Of a DNA stretch of 43,793 nt, positions 24,925-33,022 are shown piece by piece (positions within the stretch are counted from its first letter, which is position 1; each line of letters starts with the position of its first letter). The stretch lies in the NCBI GenBank assembly GCA_036279835.1, contig DASUII010000085.1:1-43793 (forward strand), in the 5' to 3' direction. Under the pieces are notes generated by a model. The model searched no databases. It had not been told where the DNA came from and saw nothing but the letters and a program-made list of their open reading frames with translations. This DNA is from GCA-003244245 sp036279835 (GTDB lineage: Bacteria; Actinomycetota; Actinomycetes; Mycobacteriales; Pseudonocardiaceae). The position numbers and the translations under genes are program-made.

Positions 24925-25995
24925 TCAGGTGGCTGCGGGTGCCAGCTCGTCGGTCGTGGCGGCACCGTTGGTGAGCTGGTTCGGAATCCCGGCGATCGGG
25001 CTCTCCGCCGTTCCGATCGTCGGCCGGGTAAGGGCCTCGACTTGTCGCTGGGCGGCGGCCGGGTCGGTGACCCAGGTGCGGTAGAAGTCGAACGGGCATT
25101 CAGCTACGCCCTTGTCACCGTCTCCCGACGCCAGCACACCGGTGTATCCGCGGTGCAGCAGCTTGAACATCTGGTTCTGCGACTGCCAGTTGGCCCGAGC
25201 GTCGCGGATCAACGACGTGGAGAGCTCCGCGTACTGGATTCCGTACTCCTCTTCGCCGGTCTCACCCAGCGTGCGACCGTCGAACCCGATGATCGAGGAG
25301 TGGCCGAAGTAGGAGTACACGCCGTCGAATCCGGCTGCATTGGCGACCGCAACGTAGCAGTTGTTCATCCAGGCCATCGCCTTCGCGACGATGATCTGCT
25401 GATCCTTGGCCGGGTACATGTAGCCCTGGCAGCGCACGATGAGTTCGGCGCCCTTCATTGCGCAGTCGCGCCAGATTTCCGGGTAGTTGCCGTCGTCGCA
25501 GATGATGAGGCTGACCTTCAAGCCCTTGGGTCCATCGACGACGTAGGTCTTGTCTCCGGGATACCACCCTTCGATCGGCACCCAGGGAAGGATCTTTCGG
25601 TATCGCTGCACGATCTCGCCCTGGTCGTTCATGAGGATCAGGGTGTTGTAAGGATTCTTGCGGGGGTGTTGCTCATGCTGCTCGCCGGTAAGCGAGAAGA
25701 CACCCCACACCTTCGCGGCGCGACACGCCTCGGCGAAGATCTTCGTCTCCTCCCCCGGAATGACCGACGCGGTGTCGAACATCTCCTCGCGGTCGTACAT
25801 GATCCCGTGGGTGCTGTACTCCGGGAAGACGATCAGGTCCATCCCCGGCAGGCCATGCTTGATCCCGACGATCATGTCGGCGATCTTCATGCAGTTCGCT
25901 CTGACGTCCTCGCGGGTGTGTAGGCGGGGCATCTTGTAGTTGACGACCGCGACACCCACGGCGTCTTTGCTGCTGCTGATGTCTCCATGCCGCAT
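24925..25995 (-). CDS. amiE: Aliphatic amidase
   Basis: The 356-residue protein is a nitrilase-superfamily amidase that hydrolyses short aliphatic amides (acetamide, propionamide, acrylamide) to acid and ammonia in the cytosol. It begins MRHGDISSSKDAVGVAVVNY as in known AmiE proteins. The catalytic residues are at the standard AmiE positions: Glu59 in VFPEY, Lys134 in RYRKILPW, Glu142 and Cys166 in LIICDDGNYPEIW. The ribosome site GGGAGGAG precedes the ATG. It is first in an eight-gene minus-strand run with the tubulin-like genes and 122 bases after the AmiC-like gene. A TTCCGTTAGAAA element lies at 26056-26067, about 60 bases before the ATG. Confidence 0.96.
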   Translation of the reverse strand: MRHGDISSSKDAVGVAVVNYKMPRLHTREDVRANCMKIADMIVGIKHGLPGMDLIVFPEYSTHGIMYDREEMFDTASVIPGEETKIFAEACRAAKVWGVFSLTGEQHEQHPRKNPYNTLILMNDQGEIVQRYRKILPWVPIEGWYPGDKTYVVDGPKGLKVSLIICDDGNYPEIWRDCAMKGAELIVRCQGYMYPAKDQQIIVAKAMAWMNNCYVAVANAAGFDGVYSYFGHSSIIGFDGRTLGETGEEEYGIQYAELSTSLIRDARANWQSQNQMFKLLHRGYTGVLASGDGDKGVAECPFDFYRTWVTDPAAAQRQVEALTRPTIGTAESPIAGIPNQLTNGAATTDELAPAAT

Positions 25996-26055
25996 GGGCT
26001 GACTCCTCCCGCAGCGCTCTGTGATCAGCCATCGTCGATCCGAAGCGATAATTGA

Positions 26056-26067
26056 TTCCGTTAGAAA
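26056..26067 (-). promoter_or_regulatory. Putative operator upstream of amiE
   Basis: On the minus strand it reads TTTCTAACGGAA and matches the element before the NiCoT gene (28150-28161) in 11 of 12 bases. It is a candidate site for the MarR-family regulator at 27560. Confidence 0.4.
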
Positions 26068-26116
26068 CTATTCTGCTCGGAAGCAGTCCTGTCAAGGGGT
26101 CCAGGCGTACCCGGCG

Positions 26117-27184
26117 TCAGAGCGACGAGACGATGTCGAACTCCAGCCCTGCTGCACGGGCCAGGTAGATGCGTTGCTCGACGTGGGCGTCGCGCAACCC
26201 GAGTTCACCGCGTGGCCCGCCATAGCGGGCGACCTGCGCCACAGCGCAGATCTGTCGCACATCGGACGATCCGGCTCGCCGGATCAGCTCAGCGAGCAGC
26301 AGCAGCCCCTCGTAGCAGGACTCTCCGAGACTGTTGAGCATCGGAGCGTCCACGCCGAAGCGCCGGGTATATCGGGCGTTGAAGTCGAGGCTCTCCGCGG
26401 TGGGTAGGCACTCGAAGTAACCCGCCGCCACGAAAACTCCCGCGGTGTTGTTGGCGCCCGTGGCGAGGAGCATGTTCTCGTCCATCAGAGGGCTCAGGCG
26501 CACGCACCGCCGGTCCAGCTCAGCGCGCGCGAACTGCCGGTTGAAGTGCACCGCGTCCTCACCGACGAGGAACATGAGCACGCCCTCGCAGTCGCTGCGT
26601 TCGAGCCGCCCGATCGCCTTGCGGAAGTCGTACGTACCCAGCCCGACGAAGATCTCGTCGCGGATCTCGGCGCCGCAGATCCGGGCAAAGCCCCGGCTCA
26701 CGGCAGCCGAGCGGCGCGGCCAGATGTAGTCATTGCCGATGATGCACCACCGCCGCACGCCCATCTCGCGCGCCATCCACTGCATGGACGGCAGGATCTG
26801 GCGCTGCGGTGTCTCACCGGTCAGAAAGACACCGGGGCTGCGCTCCCCGCCCTCGTACAACGCGGTGTACACGTAAGGAACCCGCTGGGCGATGCGGGGA
26901 GCCAGCACCTCCCGCACTGCGGAGATGTGCCAGCCCACCACGGCGTGGACCCGGCCCGCCGAGATCAACCGATCGATCTCGTCGGCGACCTGGACCGGCG
27001 GCGCACCACCGTCCACCGTCAGCAGGCGCACCTCGCGACCGAGCACGCCACCACCGGCGTTGACTTCCTCCATAGCCAGTTGGGCGCACAGCTCGCAGGA
27101 CGGGCCGAAGATCCCGGCCGGGCCCTGGATCGGGACCACCAGGCCAATAGTGAACGTTCCTCGATGCCCTCGATGCGTCGGCAT
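26117..27184 (-). CDS. AmiC-like cytosolic amide-binding sensor
   Basis: The 355-residue protein has the type I periplasmic-binding fold (branched-chain amino acid and urea binding family). It starts FTIGLVVPIQGPAGIFGPSC and has AMEEVNAGGGVLGREVRLLT, VHAVVGWHISAVREVLAPR and MQWMAREMGVRRWCIIGNDY. There is no signal peptide or lipobox, which matches AmiC of Pseudomonas and the NhhC/NhlC proteins of Rhodococcus nitrile hydratase clusters; these act in the cytosol as amide sensors. It lies directly upstream of amiE on the same strand. No AmiR-type antiterminator is present, so its partner is probably the divergent MarR protein, as proposed for NhhC and NhhD. Confidence 0.85.
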   Translation of the reverse strand: MPTHRGHRGTFTIGLVVPIQGPAGIFGPSCELCAQLAMEEVNAGGGVLGREVRLLTVDGGAPPVQVADEIDRLISAGRVHAVVGWHISAVREVLAPRIAQRVPYVYTALYEGGERSPGVFLTGETPQRQILPSMQWMAREMGVRRWCIIGNDYIWPRRSAAVSRGFARICGAEIRDEIFVGLGTYDFRKAIGRLERSDCEGVLMFLVGEDAVHFNRQFARAELDRRCVRLSPLMDENMLLATGANNTAGVFVAAGYFECLPTAESLDFNARYTRRFGVDAPMLNSLGESCYEGLLLLAELIRRAGSSDVRQICAVAQVARYGGPRGELGLRDAHVEQRIYLARAAGLEFDIVSSL

Positions 27185-27559
27185 GCTGTCCCTCGCGTCG
27201 GGGTCGCGTACATGCCTGATGCGGAATGGCGGCCCGTCGTCGACATGGTAGGCGCGCGCCGGCCAACCAGGTACCCCCGTGCCAGGGCGGATGTGCCAAT
27301 GCAGAAGCCCGACAGGCGTCGCGCCGCGTCACCAGACACAGCATCCGGGCGACGGCACGTAGCTGTGAGCATACGCACCGTCGGCGCATGCCTACTACCC
27401 TGACCTGCGCAAAGACGGGCAGCGCCCGACCTCGGTGGCACGACAGGCCAGCAGCAGATGCTCGGGACTGCCGCAGCGGCGATTACCCAAGCGCACTGGC
27501 ACCACTCCGTGTTATTTTCTGGTTAATCAGTTCCGTATGACACTTCTTGGGAGTGGGTC
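27185..27559. other. Divergent promoter region between the AmiC-like and MarR genes
   Basis: No gene is seen in these 375 bases. TTCCGTATGACA at 27531-27542 resembles the elements upstream of amiE and the NiCoT gene in its first five bases. It sits just before the MarR start, where autoregulation would act. The AT-rich stretch near 27510 is a likely promoter. Confidence 0.4.
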
Positions 27560-27985
27560 GTGAAAGCAGGCTCCGAGCTGGGCCTGGCCCATCTGCTCAG
27601 CCAAGTGGAGAGTCGGGTGACTCGGCGCTTGGTCACCGTGCTGCGCGGGAACGCCTGCGAACTGGCGGAGTGGCGGGTACTCCGGCTGCTCGCAGACGGC
27701 CGGGGCCGGCCGATGAGTGAGATCAAGGATTTCGTCCTGCTGCCGGGCCCCACGCTCACCAAGTTGATCGACCGCATGGTCGCCGACAATCTCGTCTACC
27801 GGCGCGGTGACCTCGAGGACCGCCGCCGCGTGCTGGTGTTCCCGGCTCCGCGCGGCGTGGCGAAGTACGAGACTATCCGTGCCGCCGTCGACTCCGATCA
27901 GCTGGAACTGGCCGAGCGCATCGGTGACGAGCAGCTAGGGGAACTGACCCGCGTGCTGTCCCAGGTCGCCGACGCCCTGCAGTAA
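27560..27985 (+). CDS. MarR-family transcriptional regulator
   Basis: The protein has 141 residues starting with GTG after GGGAGTGGGTC. The winged-helix motif reads CELAEWRVLRLLADGRGRPM, then LPGPTLTKLIDRMVADNLVY and the wing RRGDLEDRRRVLVFPAP, all classic MarR features. It is divergent from the AmiC-like gene, as nhhD-type regulators are in nitrile hydratase clusters, and is the best candidate to control the amide operon and perhaps the NiCoT gene downstream. Confidence 0.9.
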   Translation: MKAGSELGLAHLLSQVESRVTRRLVTVLRGNACELAEWRVLRLLADGRGRPMSEIKDFVLLPGPTLTKLIDRMVADNLVYRRGDLEDRRRVLVFPAPRGVAKYETIRAAVDSDQLELAERIGDEQLGELTRVLSQVADALQ

Positions 27986-28017
27986 GTACAGGTCAGACTG
28001 GCGCCACCACGGTGTTG

Positions 28018-28034
28018 CGGCTGCGAAGCAGCCG
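28018..28034 (+). terminator. Hairpin after the MarR gene
   Basis: The seven-base arms CGGCTGC and GCAGCCG around GAA form a tight stem-loop 33 bases after the stop codon. There is no T-run, so it may be a weak or factor-assisted terminator. Confidence 0.45.
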
Positions 28035-28149
28035 AAATGGCCACCGCGAACGCTGCCTCTCCGGCCGTGGGCGCAACCTGAGGCTCCGGTGCGAAGGCGT
28101 TGACACTCCTCCGGACTGCCTGCACAATCCCTGACCATCCGACATTCTG

Positions 28150-28161
28150 TTCCTAACGGAA
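28150..28161 (+). promoter_or_regulatory. Putative operator upstream of the NiCoT gene
   Basis: TTCC-TAAC-GGAA has perfect outer symmetry and matches the amiE element in 11 of 12 bases. It lies about 140 bases before the NiCoT start, next to an AT-rich stretch. No cobalamin riboswitch hallmarks are seen in 27986-28299. Confidence 0.4.
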
Positions 28162-28299
28162 ATATTTCACTAGGAAGCAACGCGGTGCCAAGCTGTGACT
28201 TGGTCTTTCGCTTAGCGAACCGCACGATCGGAGGTCGCGGCGCCACCCCGGCCTACCTCGACCTGACACCCAGAGAGCCGAACTCGAGAGAGGGCCGCC

Positions 28300-29430
28300 A
28301 TGACCGCCCACTTGGACACAACCTCCCGGTTGACCCGCTTCCGCCGCGCGTTGTCCCCGGCGGAGTGGACGGCGTTGGGCGGGATGGCCGGGTTTATTCT
28401 GCTGTTGCACTTCGTGGGCTTTGGTGTGTTGGCCGGCATCGTCGCGCCGCGGAACTACCACCTGAGCCAGTCCGGGATCTACGGCATCGGCCTGGGCCTG
28501 ACCGCCTACCTACTTGGCATGCGGCACGCCTTCGACGCCGACCACATCGCCGCGATCGACAACACCACCCGCAAGCTGATGGCCGACGGGAAGCGGCCGC
28601 TGTCGGTCGGATTCTGGTTCTCCCTGGGGCACTCCACGATCGTGTTCGGGCTGGCGCTCCTGCTCTCCATCGGCGTCAAAGCACTGGCCAGCCAGGTCAC
28701 TGAAACCAAGTCGTCGGCGTTGCAACAGAACCTCGGGCTGATCAGCACCAGCGTATCCGGGGTGTTCCTCTACCTCATCGGCATCATCAACCTGGTCATC
28801 CTGATCGGGATCATCACAGTGTTCCGCGAGATGCGGCGCGGCGCCTACGACGAACAGACCCTCGAAAACCAGCTCAACAGCCGCGGGTTCATGAACCGCT
28901 TCCTGGGCGGGGTGACCAAGGCCGTCACCAAGCCATGGCAGATGTACCCGACCGGCATGCTTTTCGGCCTAGGGTTCGAAACCGCGACCGAAGTCTCGCT
29001 GCTCGTGCTGGCCGGTGGCGCCGCGGCGTCCAACCTGCCCTGGTATGCGATCCTGATCCTGCCGATCCTGTTCGCAGCCGGGATGTGCCTGCTGGACACC
29101 GCCGACGGCTGCTTCATGAACTTCGCTTACGGCTGGGCGTTCTCCAAGCCCGTGCGCAAGGTCTACTACAACATCACCATCACCGCGCTGTCTGTCGCCG
29201 TCGCACTGATCGTCGGCACCATTGAGTTGATCTCCATCCTCATCGACAAACTTGGCATCGACTCCGGTCCACTCGCTCTGATCGGAAACCTGAACCTCAA
29301 CGGCGTCGGCTTCTTCATTGTCGGGTTGTTCGTGCTGACCTGGATCGTGGCACTCGGGATCTGGCGATTCGGACGCATCGAGGAAAAATGGTCGGCCAAC
29401 CTCGCCACCTCCCCGCCCTCGGCGGATTAG
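28300..29430 (+). CDS. NiCoT-family nickel/cobalt transporter
   Basis: The protein has 376 residues and about eight membrane segments. The signature GMRHAFDADHIAAIDNTTRK (near residue 70) provides the metal-coordinating His and Asp of the HoxN/NixA/NhlF family. GFWFSLGHSTIVFGLALLLS is the second signature, and LGFETATEVSLL and GMCLLDTADGCFMNFAYGWA are the third and fourth. It imports Ni2+ or Co2+ through the cytoplasmic membrane. In Rhodococcus a member of this family (NhlF) supplies cobalt to nitrile hydratase. No Ni or Co enzyme is seen in this window, so the client is unknown; the His-rich tubulin-like protein is one possible metal binder. Confidence 0.93.
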   Translation: MTAHLDTTSRLTRFRRALSPAEWTALGGMAGFILLLHFVGFGVLAGIVAPRNYHLSQSGIYGIGLGLTAYLLGMRHAFDADHIAAIDNTTRKLMADGKRPLSVGFWFSLGHSTIVFGLALLLSIGVKALASQVTETKSSALQQNLGLISTSVSGVFLYLIGIINLVILIGIITVFREMRRGAYDEQTLENQLNSRGFMNRFLGGVTKAVTKPWQMYPTGMLFGLGFETATEVSLLVLAGGAAASNLPWYAILILPILFAAGMCLLDTADGCFMNFAYGWAFSKPVRKVYYNITITALSVAVALIVGTIELISILIDKLGIDSGPLALIGNLNLNGVGFFIVGLFVLTWIVALGIWRFGRIEEKWSANLATSPPSAD

Positions 29431-29524
29431 ACGCGACCACGTGCCGACCGGATGCAACCGCGGTGCTGCGCTTCCACCGGCCGGGGTGGTGCGGGCAGGT
29501 TCGTGCCGACGGCCTCGCGGTGGA

Positions 29525-29932
29525 TCAGTTGTCGAGTGCCTGCCGGACTCGCCGGGGTGGGGTGAAGGTGTACAGGTCAATGACGTCGGGTGGGGCGACG
29601 ATGCCGGGGCCGCCGGCTGTGATCCAGGCCGTGATGTCGGTTGCCGCGTCGGGGTCGTTGACCAGACCCAGCCAGACGGGGCGACCCCCGGCCGCACGGC
29701 CTTGTGCGGAGGGCTGGATGACGATGACGTTGGCGTGTTCGCAGGCATCTAGGCAGGGGGTAGTCCGGATGGTGGCTACCCGGGCGAGGGATTGGCGCAG
29801 GTCGGCCAGTTGAGCAGTGTGATCCAGGCGGGGGACTTTGGGGGTGCCGCAGCAGCAGCCGCGGCAGACGGTGACGGTGGGCCTAGCCGCCCCACTGTCA
29901 TGACCGGCCGGGCGGGTGGTGCGGCCGCTCAC
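29525..29932 (-). CDS. Thioredoxin-like [2Fe-2S] ferredoxin-type protein
   Basis: The protein has 135 residues. TVCRGCCCGTPKVPR and TTPCLDACEHANVIVIQP contain the four-cysteine arrangement of small (2Fe-2S) thioredoxin-like domains. The start codon GTG overlaps the stop of the P1B ATPase gene (GTGA), so the two are translationally coupled. An electron-transfer or metal-handling role beside the exporter is likely, but the partner is unknown. Confidence 0.65.
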   Translation of the reverse strand: MSGRTTRPAGHDSGAARPTVTVCRGCCCGTPKVPRLDHTAQLADLRQSLARVATIRTTPCLDACEHANVIVIQPSAQGRAAGGRPVWLGLVNDPDAATDITAWITAGGPGIVAPPDVIDLYTFTPPRRVRQALDN

Positions 29933-31905
29933 CGACTGCCCCTGTTTGGGGAGGCACGGTGCCAGGCGGCGGTGCGCAGCAGGCGTAGCCCGTTGAGGCC
30001 GACAATCACGGTGGAGCCTTCGTGGCCGGCCACGCCCAAGGGCAGTGGCAGGTGCCCGAGCAGGTCCCAGATCACCAGGCCGGTGATGAAGGTCGAGGCG
30101 ATCACCAGGTTGGCTAGGACGAGGCGGCGGGCGCAGCGGGACAGCGCGATGACAGCGGGAATGGTGGCCAGTTCGTCGCGGACGATGACGGCATCGGCGG
30201 TGTCCAGGGTCAGGTCGGAGCCGGCTTTGCCCATCGCGATGCCGGTGTGGGCGGCGGCTAGCGCGGGGGCATCGTTGACGCCGTCGCCGACCAGCACCAC
30301 CCGCTCGCCTCGGGTTTGCAGGGCCCGTACCGTGTCAACCTTGTCCTGAGGCAGCAGCCCGGCCCGAACATCACCGATGCCGACCTCGGCGGCCAGCGCC
30401 GCCGCGGCCCGCGGATTGTCCCCGGTCAGCAGCAGCGTGGCACCGGTCATCGCCCCCAGCGCGGCTACCGTCGCCGCGGCGTCCGGCCGGAGCCGGTCGG
30501 CGATACCTAGCACCCCGACCGGGACACCATCGCGCAGGACCAGCACAGTGGTGCGGCCCGCCTGCTCCAGGGCGGACACCACCGCGGCGACGCGATCGGC
30601 GGCGGGTCCGGCGAGATCGTCCAGCAGGCGCGCCGGTGCGCCGACCGCGACCCGGGCACCGGCGACAGTGGCGTGCACGCCCACCCCCGGGGTGGAACTG
30701 AACCCCCGCGCCGGCGACAGGGCCAGGTCGCGGTCCTGCGCGGCGGCCACGACCGCGCGAGCCAGGGGATGCTCGCTGGGGTACTCGACGGCCGCAGCGA
30801 GGCCGAGCAGGTCCTCGTCGGATAGGCCGGATCCGGTCAGCGGACGGATGTCGGTCAGCCGCGGAGTGCCCTCGGTCAGGGTGCCGGTCTTGTCGAAGGC
30901 GACCCTGCTGGTCTGCCCGAGTTGTTCCATCACCACCGCGGATTTCACCAGCACCCCATGCCGGCCAGCGTTGGCCATCGCGCAGAGCAGTGGCGGCATG
31001 GTGGCCAACACCACCGCACAGGGCGAAGCGACGATCATGAACGTCATCGCCCGCAGCAGGGTGGACTGCAACTCGGCACCCCACACCAGGGGGATCACGA
31101 ACAGTGCCACCGTGGCGGTCACCATGCCGATCGAGTAACGCTGCTCGATCTTCTCGATGAACAACTGAGTCTTGGCCTTGGTCGCCGACGCTTGTTCGAC
31201 CATCGCCACGATCCGCGCGACTACAGTCTCGTGCGCCGGCTTGGTTACCCGTACTCGTAACGCTCCACCGCCGTTGGACGTGCCGGCGAACACCTCATCG
31301 CCGACGGTCTTGGTCACCGGCAGACCCTCCCCGGTGATGGTGGCCTGGTCCACGGCGCTGGCCCCGTCCAGGACCGTCCCGTCGGCGCCGATCCGCTCGC
31401 CCGGGCGGACCAGGATCACGTCCCTCACCACTAGCGACTCGGTATCCACGCTCTCCTCACCAGCGGGAGTGAGCCGGGTCGCGCGCTCCGGGGTCAGGTC
31501 CAGCAGCCCGCGCACCGATTCCGCGGTGCGATGGGTCGCCACCGCCTCCAACGCACCAGAGATGGCGAAGATGACGATCAGCAGTCCGCCGTCCAGGACC
31601 TGCCCGATGGCCGCCGCCCCAATCGCGGCCAGCACCATCAGCAGATCCACATCCAGGGTCCTGCCCCGCAACGCCTGCAGCCCGGCCCACCCTGGCTCCC
31701 AGCCCCCGGTGACGTAGCAGGCCAGCAACAACATCCAGGACAGCCAGCCCGGCCCACCGGCGAGCTCGGTGAACAGCCCACCGCAGAACAGCACGGTCGC
31801 CACCGCCGCCCACCGCAGAGCTGGCAACGACCACGCCCCAGCACGGCGACGGGCCGAGACGGCCTCGGGCCGAGCAACGTCGGATCCTGCCACCCCCACA
31901 GCCAC
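29929..31905 (-). CDS. P1B-type heavy-metal exporting ATPase, SPC (Co/Zn/Ni-type) class
   Basis: The protein has 658 residues without an N-terminal metal-binding domain, typical of P1B-4 exporters such as CtpD and CtpJ. Motifs: SPC in the metal-transport helix (near residue 294, VASPCAVVLATMPPLL), phosphorylation site DKTGT (near 338), SEHPLA, and GDGVNDAPAL. The actuator loop is TGEG (191-194) rather than the usual TGES; the catalytic Glu is kept. The GTG start follows GAAGGGAG. It is divergent from an ArsR regulator. Cobalt or nickel is the likely substrate, complementing the NiCoT importer nearby. Confidence 0.92.
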   Translation of the reverse strand: MAVGVAGSDVARPEAVSARRRAGAWSLPALRWAAVATVLFCGGLFTELAGGPGWLSWMLLLACYVTGGWEPGWAGLQALRGRTLDVDLLMVLAAIGAAAIGQVLDGGLLIVIFAISGALEAVATHRTAESVRGLLDLTPERATRLTPAGEESVDTESLVVRDVILVRPGERIGADGTVLDGASAVDQATITGEGLPVTKTVGDEVFAGTSNGGGALRVRVTKPAHETVVARIVAMVEQASATKAKTQLFIEKIEQRYSIGMVTATVALFVIPLVWGAELQSTLLRAMTFMIVASPCAVVLATMPPLLCAMANAGRHGVLVKSAVVMEQLGQTSRVAFDKTGTLTEGTPRLTDIRPLTGSGLSDEDLLGLAAAVEYPSEHPLARAVVAAAQDRDLALSPARGFSSTPGVGVHATVAGARVAVGAPARLLDDLAGPAADRVAAVVSALEQAGRTTVLVLRDGVPVGVLGIADRLRPDAAATVAALGAMTGATLLLTGDNPRAAAALAAEVGIGDVRAGLLPQDKVDTVRALQTRGERVVLVGDGVNDAPALAAAHTGIAMGKAGSDLTLDTADAVIVRDELATIPAVIALSRCARRLVLANLVIASTFITGLVIWDLLGHLPLPLGVAGHEGSTVIVGLNGLRLLRTAAWHRASPNRGSR

Positions 31906-31962
31906 GACTCACTCCCTTCACGACGCGCGCGGCGATCCGACCACCTCACCGTACAGGAATCT

Positions 31963-31978
31963 CTGAAGAGCTGTTCAG
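31963..31978. promoter_or_regulatory. Putative ArsR-type operator
   Basis: CTGAA-GAGCTG-TTCAG is an inverted repeat in the space between the divergent exporter and ArsR genes, 19 bases before the ArsR start. Position and form suit an ArsR/SmtB operator. Confidence 0.5.
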
Positions 31979-31996
31979 TTATTCGCCACGGTTAGA

Positions 31997-32371
31997 GTGG
32001 ATGCCGTGGGCCACGGAGTGCAGGGCAGAGACACCCCGCCGGCGGTGCTGGACGCCCAGACCGCGGCCAGCGTGGCGACCACGTTGCAAGCGCTGGCGAC
32101 CCCCAGCCGGCTGCTGATCCTGTCCCGGCTACGCCAAGGTCCCTGCGCGGTTTCCGAGCTCGCCGAGACCATCGGCATGGAGGCCTCCGCGGTATCCCAC
32201 CAACTGCGCCTGCTGCGCACCCTGGGGCTGGTCACCGGAACCCGCGCCGGACAGCGGATCGTCTACGCCCTGCACGACAACCACGTCGCGATGCTGCTCG
32301 ACGAGGCCGTCTACCACAGCGAGCACCTCCGCATGGGGGTGCCCGACCCCGGAACCGCCACCACCGCCTAA
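31997..32371 (+). CDS. ArsR/SmtB-family metal-responsive repressor
   Basis: The protein has 124 residues. The helix-turn-helix reads ALATPSRLLILSRLRQGPCA, VSELAETIGMEASAVSHQLR and LLRTLGLVTGTRAGQRIVYA. The end carries His-rich LHDNHVAMLLDEAVYHSEH, the alpha-5 region where Zn, Co or Ni bind in SmtB/NmtR-type sensors. It probably represses the divergent P1B exporter and itself until metal binds. The start GTG at 31997 has no clear ribosome site, so translation may be leaderless. Confidence 0.9.
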   Translation: MDAVGHGVQGRDTPPAVLDAQTAASVATTLQALATPSRLLILSRLRQGPCAVSELAETIGMEASAVSHQLRLLRTLGLVTGTRAGQRIVYALHDNHVAMLLDEAVYHSEHLRMGVPDPGTATTA

Positions 32372-32524
32372 CCAGACAGCGCAGCACCCCCACGTTGTAG
32401 GCGCCGTCGCGTCGTCCCCGCGCATGTCATCACGAACCCGGTGATCGGTGCGTCCTTGTCTTGTTGGGGCCTTTGGACGCTGTACGGGGACGGATGAGGC
32501 GGCCCAGAACATCGTGCCGTCAGC

Positions 32525-32671
32525 ACGGCTCCGGATCTCTCTTGCCTGCGCGTGGCCGTTCATGATTGCGACCATGTCGGAGATGTAGGCACGGTACAGC
32601 TTGGCAAGCGCTGGCCGGTTGTACAGATCAGGCAATCGAAAGGAGTCGCGGATGTCGACGAACAACGCGGA
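32525..32671 (-). pseudogene. Nucleotide cyclase (class III) fragment
   Basis: The frame encodes ALFVDIRDSFRLPDLYNRPA and then LAKLYRAYISDMVAIMNGHA-QAREI, the first strand and helix of bacterial adenylate/guanylate cyclase domains, including the FVDIR metal-binding Asp. The rest of the catalytic domain is missing. The fragment ends directly at the internal tRNA-like repeat at 32675. Confidence 0.65.
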
Positions 32672-32674
32672 GCA

Positions 32675-32701
32675 GTGCGCGCCCGGAGAGACTCGAACTC
32701 C
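32675..32701 (-). repeat. Internal attachment-like site: 27-bp copy of the tRNA-Arg 3' end
   Basis: 27 bases are identical to 43726-43752; one mismatch and four further matches follow. The copy covers the acceptor stem and T arm only. It marks an older or partial integration boundary inside the compound island. Confidence 0.75.
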
Positions 32702-32703
32702 AA

Positions 32704-32835
32704 ACCGCCATCCAGCGCGAACTCACCCAAGACGGCTTCGTACTGCGCTACCACACCCAATCCTGCGACGACGGGCTCCCCGCGGGCGAAGGAGTGTTCC
32801 TCGCCTGCTCCTTCTGGCTCGTCGATTCCCCCTAA
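32704..32835 (+). pseudogene. GH15-type glycosidase fragment
   Basis: IQRELTQDGFVLRYHTQSCD and then DGLPAGEGVFLACSFWLVDS match the C-terminal catalytic part of bacterial family 15 glycosidases (glucoamylase/trehalase), with the Glu in GEGVFLACSFWLVD. Only about 43 codons remain, ending with TAA. Confidence 0.65.
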
Positions 32836-32881
32836 CCAGCAGCTATGCGGTTAATGTCGATCTTCTCTAGACTGGTGGTGG

Positions 32882-33022
32882 CGTGCCGTAGGAGTACCCT
32901 AGGTAGGTCAACTTGGCGTCACCCAGGGCCGAGCGCAGGACATCTAGATCCCGTGCCACCTCGCGGGTACCGATATGGGCGTGCAGGTCGGTACCCGTGC
33001 GGCTGGCGCTGTTGATCACGCG
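32882..33022 (-). pseudogene. Alpha/beta hydrolase fragment
   Basis: REVARDLDVLRSALGDAKLT and YLGYSYGT form the nucleophile-elbow region (GYSYG, Ser nucleophile) of tripeptidyl-aminopeptidase-like hydrolases. The sequence ends just after the elbow. It overlaps, in another frame, the 3' tail of the YbhN-type gene, showing that this tail is fused foreign sequence. Confidence 0.65.

Noticed and set aside
27986..28299. Cobalamin or nickel riboswitch before the NiCoT gene
   Set aside because: I looked for the B12-box and NiCo four-way-junction patterns and saw neither; only the TTCCTAACGGAA element stands out.
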